Shown: positions 6,132 to 9,031 of the stretch, one piece after another | Position numbering within the stretch: the first letter of the stretch is position 1 | Layout of the letters: the number at the start of each line of letters is the position of its first letter | Source of the DNA: Pseudomonadota bacterium | GTDB lineage: Bacteria; Desulfobacterota; Syntrophobacteria; Syntrophobacterales; Syntrophobacteraceae | NCBI GenBank assembly: GCA_023416335.1 | Contig: JAEZHY010000032.1 | Span: 1-9,031, forward strand | Direction of reading: 5' to 3' | Length of the DNA: 9,031 bases | Program-made: the position numbers and the translations under genes | Notes under the pieces: generated by a model | Database searches by the model: none | What the model saw: the letters and a program-made list of their open reading frames with translations, nothing else | Told to the model about the DNA's origin: nothing

Positions 6132-8066
6132 ATGCCGTTTGGATACAATGGGAAAATACTTCACGTGGACCTTACGGAATCCAGGTGGGAGGTCGAGGAA
6201 CCGGACGAAACCTGGTATCGGACCTACATGGGAGGATCCGGCTTTGCAGGTTATTATCTTCTGAAGCTCCTGAAGCCCGGAATCGATCCGCTGGGACCGG
6301 AAAATGTGCTGGTGCTGGCGTCCAGTGTCGTCACCGGTGTGCCCATCTCCGGGTTCAACAGGTTCACCGCTGCTGCCAAGTCCCCGCTTACCGGCGCTTA
6401 TGGAGAATCGGAAGCAGGCGGCTATTTCGGGGCGGAGATGAAAATGGCGGGATTCGACGCGATCATTGTCGGCGGCAAGGCGGAGAAACCGGTATATCTC
6501 TATATTCACGACGGCGAAGTTGAATTGCGGGATGCCGGGGCGCTTTGGGGTTTGAACAACTGGGAGACTCTGCTCGCAGTTCAGAAGGAACTCGGTGATA
6601 AGCGCGTGAGGGTCGCCTCGATTGGACAGGCCGGAGAGAATCTGGTTCGTTTTGCCAACATCTCCAACGACATCGAGCACTTCAACGGGCGTACCGGCAT
6701 GGGGGCGGTCATGGGGTCGAAAAACCTCAAGGCCGTTGCTGCGCGTGGAACTGGAAAAATGCAGACAGCCGAGCCCGAAAAGGTGGCCGAAATCGCAAGG
6801 TGGCACAATGCCCGCATCAAGGTGCATCCTCCCAATGTGGGGCTGACGGCTGCGGGAACTGCAGGACTGGTGAAGGGAATCAACGCCGGGGGATTCCTCC
6901 CGACGCGCAACTGGCGTGAAGGCACATTCGAGGGAGCGGACAAGATCAATTGGGATAGCTACAAACAGTTGATCTTTCACTCAGCCGGGACATGCTATGC
7001 ATGTTCGGTAAAATGCAAGCGGCGCGTCTATTCCAACGACTCGAAGTATCCGCTGGATCCCAAATGGGGAGGCCCCGAATATGAAACCCTTGCCTCACTG
7101 GGATCGCAGATAGGGAATGACAATATCAAGGCGCTTGCCCGCGGAAATCAGCTGTGCAACCTCTACGGCATGGATACGATCTCTGTCGGCAATACGGTTG
7201 CTTTCGTCATGGAGTGCTGTGAAGAGGGCATTCTGACGGAGGCGGACATGGGTGGGTGGGCGGTAAAGTTTGGAGATGCCGACGGCATGCTGTGGCTGAT
7301 AGAAGAGATCGCCAATCGGCGCGGCATTGGCGAGGTCCTGGCTGAAGGCATCAAAATGGCGGCGGAGAAGATTGGACGCGGAGCCGATCGCTTCGCTTTC
7401 ACCATCAAGAACAACGATCTCCCGCTGCATGACGGCAGAGGAAAGCTTGGAATGGCCATAGGATTCGCCGTTTCCTCAACGGGCGCCGATCACGTGGAAT
7501 GTCCCCATGATGTCGCCTTCGTGGGCGAGGGATATGTGAAACTGGCTCCTCTCGGCCTGAGGAAAGGGGTCGATCCTCTTGCCCTGGATGCCGAGAAAGT
7601 GAGGTTCTTTTCGCTCGGACAACGTGCATGGGGGATAAATAATCTTCTGAGCCTGTGTAATTTCTGTTCCGTTCCGATACACGCAATGTCTTTCGAGAAG
7701 CTGGTGGAAGCAGTGTCCGCGATAACGGGATGGGATGTGAGCCTGTTTGAGATAATGAAAGCCAGCGAACGATCGCTGGTATTGTCACGGATTTTCAATA
7801 TCCGTGAAGGTTTCGGCCCTTCCGACGACAGGGTTATCCGCCGATGGCACGAACGGATGCCGGGAGGAGCTCTGGAGGGGCGGAAGATTGACGAAGGCGA
7901 ATTTCGCAAGGCGGTTGATCTCTATTACGAAATGTCGGGGTGGGACAGGAACGGGGTGCCCACTTCCGGAAAGCTTGTCGATCTCGAACTCGACTGGATC
8001 GCGGACGACGTTAGTGTATTGAGAAGGAAATATGAAAGTACGGGTAATCTTGCAGGCCACGCTTAG
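6132..8066 (+). CDS. Aldehyde:ferredoxin oxidoreductase (AOR) family tungsto/molybdoenzyme
   Basis: A 644-residue enzyme of typical AOR-family length. Members carry a bis-pterin tungsten (or molybdenum) centre and one [4Fe-4S] cluster, and most oxidise aldehydes to acids with ferredoxin; some act on other substrates (BamB reduces benzoyl-CoA). The N-terminal domain begins with the family pattern GYNGKILHVDLT and has the pterin-binding segment RTGMGAVMGSKNLKA (187-201). Cluster ligands are C288-x2-C291-x3-C295, with the fourth probably C509. The first pterin motif of D-x-x-G type is DTISVG (348-353). The second, normally DxxGLC, reads NLLSLC (504-509). Conserved GGPEYET (313-319) and GADH (451-454) lie near the expected active site. 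TAAGGAG (6117-6123) precedes the ATG, 26 bases after the ATPase stop, so it is cotranscribed with the transporter. No FAD or polyferredoxin partner subunit is encoded in the window, so electrons probably go to free ferredoxin or to an unlinked partner. Confidence 0.93.
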   Translation: MPFGYNGKILHVDLTESRWEVEEPDETWYRTYMGGSGFAGYYLLKLLKPGIDPLGPENVLVLASSVVTGVPISGFNRFTAAAKSPLTGAYGESEAGGYFGAEMKMAGFDAIIVGGKAEKPVYLYIHDGEVELRDAGALWGLNNWETLLAVQKELGDKRVRVASIGQAGENLVRFANISNDIEHFNGRTGMGAVMGSKNLKAVAARGTGKMQTAEPEKVAEIARWHNARIKVHPPNVGLTAAGTAGLVKGINAGGFLPTRNWREGTFEGADKINWDSYKQLIFHSAGTCYACSVKCKRRVYSNDSKYPLDPKWGGPEYETLASLGSQIGNDNIKALARGNQLCNLYGMDTISVGNTVAFVMECCEEGILTEADMGGWAVKFGDADGMLWLIEEIANRRGIGEVLAEGIKMAAEKIGRGADRFAFTIKNNDLPLHDGRGKLGMAIGFAVSSTGADHVECPHDVAFVGEGYVKLAPLGLRKGVDPLALDAEKVRFFSLGQRAWGINNLLSLCNFCSVPIHAMSFEKLVEAVSAITGWDVSLFEIMKASERSLVLSRIFNIREGFGPSDDRVIRRWHERMPGGALEGRKIDEGEFRKAVDLYYEMSGWDRNGVPTSGKLVDLELDWIADDVSVLRRKYESTGNLAGHA

Positions 8067-8256
8067 GGAGAACCGGTTCTCGGACGAGCTGCTGGAGGTA
8101 GGAGAAGGGGCCGATGTCCGTGAGCTTGTCCGAATTCTGGACATCCCGACCGAAGATGTGGGGGTCGTCGTTGTGAACGGCAAAGCCGCCACCTATAAGC
8201 AGGCATTGAAAGAGGGCGACAGAGTGAGCCTGATTCCCTCCATGGCGGGAGGATAA
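8032..8256 (+). CDS. MoaD/ThiS-family ubiquitin-like sulfur-carrier protein
   Basis: A 74-residue beta-grasp protein. It opens with the MoaD-like first strand (MKVRVILQATLRE), has the central VVVVNGK segment (45-51) and ends in Gly-Gly (73-74). That terminal GG is adenylated and thiocarboxylated by MoeB/ThiF-type enzymes in sulfur carriers, which donate sulfur to molybdopterin (MoaD) or thiazole (ThiS). The start lies inside the AOR gene, 35 bases before its stop, in another frame, with GAGAAGG directly upstream. The first strand would be lost with any later start, so the overlap looks genuine. The coupling suggests a carrier serving the tungsten-pterin cofactor of the adjacent AOR, or a modifier of it; this is inferred from position. 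No MoaE or MoeB homolog is present in the window, so it would depend on enzymes encoded elsewhere. Confidence 0.85.
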   Translation: MKVRVILQATLRENRFSDELLEVGEGADVRELVRILDIPTEDVGVVVVNGKAATYKQALKEGDRVSLIPSMAGG

Positions 8257-8297
8257 TATTTCGAAAAGCCTGGAGCAGCAGAGCCGCAACCAAAATA

Positions 8298-8345
8298 TAC
8301 GAAAGGCAAAAGCTTACAACCACGAAATACACGAAAATCACGAAA
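8298..8345 (+). repeat. 9-base-period CACGAAA tandem repeat (cluster 1)
   Basis: CACGAAA occurs at 8321, 8330 and 8339, exactly nine bases apart (units CACGAAATA, CACGAAAAT, CACGAAAGA). A related TACGAAAGG lies upstream at 8298-8306. The tract is A-rich and non-coding. It could be iteron-like protein-binding sites or part of a dispersed intergenic repeat. On the complementary strand it reads TTTCGTG repeatedly. Confidence 0.7.
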
Positions 8346-8384
8346 GAAAACAATATGATAAGGTCGTAGGATAGGTGGAGCGGA

Positions 8385-8445
8385 GAGACTGTGTCGTGTT
8401 GTGGATGAAAACCAGCCCAATCCCGGTCTGTTACGACACGGTCTC
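8385..8445 (+). repeat. 13-bp inverted repeat with 35-base loop
   Basis: GAGACTGTGTCGT (8385-8397) can pair with ACGACACGGTCTC (8433-8445): 13 consecutive pairs including one G-U wobble, with a 35-base loop. No T tract follows, so it is not a canonical intrinsic terminator. It sits midway between two clusters of the CACGAAA-type repeat. A REP/MITE-like element or a structured RNA are both possible. Confidence 0.6.
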
Positions 8446-8480
8446 GGAGCGTAACCCATCGTTTATTGATGAGCCGGAGA

Positions 8481-8498
8481 TACGAAATTCACGAAAGT
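8481..8498 (+). repeat. 9-base-period CACGAAA repeat (cluster 2)
   Basis: TACGAAATT (8481-8489) and CACGAAAGT (8490-8498) have the same nine-base unit and phase as the cluster at 8298-8345. They lie 36 bases after the inverted repeat, about the same distance as cluster 1 lies before it (40 bases). Confidence 0.6.
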
Positions 8499-8639
8499 GC
8501 CGTTCGGTTCTCCTCGGCTTAAAGTGCGCCTAAGAGGTCGATGTCAAACGCTCTACAGAACTGCAGGCATGGAAATCCAACTCAAAAGAACAAGAAAATG
8601 CCTGATAGTAGTACATGGTCTCTTCAATGCCAGTGCTGG

Positions 8640-8668
8640 TTGAGTGCAAATGAGCTTTGCGAAACAAT
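8640..8668 (+). promoter_or_regulatory. Weak candidate sigma-70 promoter for the short-chain dehydrogenase
   Basis: TTGAGT (8640-8645), a 17-base spacer and AACAAT (8663-8668) match the -35 and -10 consensus at four of six positions each. Transcription would start about 20 bases before the ATG at 8696. Matches this weak can arise by chance. Confidence 0.2.
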
Positions 8669-8695
8669 GGACTTCGGGACCACTGAGGGGGCGCC

Positions 8696-9031
8696 ATGCA
8701 GGATGCTTTTAGTCTGAAGGGCAAAAAAGCGATCATCACGGGAGGGAACAGGGGCATAGGAAAGGCAATCGCCAGTGCTTTTGCCGTGGCCGGCTGCGAT
8801 ATGCTGCTTGCAGCCCGGGACGAGGCGAAACTGGTGGAGGCGGCCGCCGAGGTGCGCAAGCTGGCGGACGTAACCGTTCAGACAGCGGTCGTGAGTCTGC
8901 GTAGCGAAGAGCAGATAAATGCGCTTGCAAAAACAGCTTTGGATTCGTTCGGGCGCGTCGACATCCTCGTAAACAATGCGGGTATCAATATACGGAAAAT
9001 GCCCGATGAGCTTTCGATCGAAGAATGGGAC
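8696..9031 (+). CDS. Short-chain dehydrogenase/reductase (SDR), 5' part, cut by window end
   Basis: The first 112 residues of a classical SDR (full length usually about 250) running open to the last base. The nucleotide-binding motif TGGNRGIG is at 15-22, R41 at the end of the second strand hints at NADP, and the NNAG motif is at 93-96. The catalytic Ser-Tyr-Lys would lie beyond the window. The Asp that normally contacts the adenine ring (in a D-V or D-L pair before the fourth helix) appears replaced by Ser67 (SLRSEEQ). The ATG follows GAGGGGG (8685-8691) by four bases. Its direction matches the AOR operon but the 440-base gap argues for separate control. Substrates range from sugars to 3-oxoacyl thioesters, and none can be assigned. 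Confidence 0.88.
   Translation, partial: MQDAFSLKGKKAIITGGNRGIGKAIASAFAVAGCDMLLAARDEAKLVEAAAEVRKLADVTVQTAVVSLRSEEQINALAKTALDSFGRVDILVNNAGINIRKMPDELSIEEWD

Larger units (their letters stand above)
8257..8695. other. Non-coding intergenic region with repeats
   Basis: About 440 bases between the MoaD-like gene and the short-chain dehydrogenase. No open reading frame here has both a credible ribosome-binding site and a recognisable product. It holds the two CACGAAA-type clusters and the 13-bp inverted repeat; the remaining part (about 8500-8640) shows nothing I can name. The size of the gap against the tight spacing upstream suggests the AOR operon ends here and a separate transcription unit begins. 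Confidence 0.6.

Noticed and set aside
8193..8459. Minus-strand 88-codon frame covering the CACGAAA repeats
   Set aside because: Its translation is dominated by the repeat (alternating Phe-Arg) and it overlaps the MoaD-like gene; no ribosome-binding site or domain was seen.
8298..8498. CRISPR array
   Set aside because: Repeat units are only nine bases and directly adjacent, without spacers of typical length, and no cas genes are present.
8405..8533. 42-residue plus-strand frame in the large intergenic region
   Set aside because: There is no Shine-Dalgarno, and it runs through one arm of the inverted repeat and the second repeat cluster; no resemblance to a known protein.

Overview
The window is about 9 kb of gene-dense, moderately G+C-rich bacterial DNA. 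Every supported gene is on the plus strand. A tungsten/molybdenum aldehyde:ferredoxin oxidoreductase (AOR) family enzyme, a NitT/TauT-type ABC importer, a beta-hydroxyacid dehydrogenase and a YjbE-type TerC protein sit close together. This mix suggests an anaerobe such as a sulfate-reducing or syntrophic member of the Desulfobacterota (former Deltaproteobacteria). That assignment is inference; the window has no taxonomic marker gene.

Layout. 8-745 is a TerC/YjbE membrane protein, possibly with its true start outside the window. 784-1641 is a 3-hydroxyisobutyrate-dehydrogenase-family oxidoreductase. 1712-2791 is a secreted NMT1/TauA-like solute-binding protein. After a structured 152-base gap come two paralogous permeases (2944-3789 and 3789-4583), two paralogous ATPases (4580-5335 and 5353-6105), an AOR-family enzyme (6132-8066) and a MoaD/ThiS-like small protein (8032-8256) that overlaps the AOR end by 35 bases. 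About 440 bases of non-coding DNA with 9-base repeats and a long inverted repeat follow. The 5' part of a short-chain dehydrogenase (8696 to the end) leaves the window.

How the genes may work together. Gene spacing from 2944 to 8256 (1- and 4-base overlaps, 17- and 26-base gaps, a 35-base overlap) indicates one transcription unit, probably including the upstream binding-protein and dehydrogenase genes. A simple reading is a substrate-specific module: the binding protein captures a small organic solute, the heteromeric ABC transporter imports it, and the AOR (with the MoaD-like protein in cofactor maturation or a related carrier role) plus one or two NAD(P)-dependent dehydrogenases convert it. 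The substrate cannot be read from the sequence.

The most striking observation concerns the two ATPases. ATPase 1 has a canonical LSGGM signature but Asn instead of the switch-loop His. ATPase 2 keeps the His but has a damaged signature (LSASM). In a head-to-tail heterodimer the two defects fall in the same composite ATP site and leave the other site intact. That asymmetry is well known in some exporters and would be unusual in an importer of this family.
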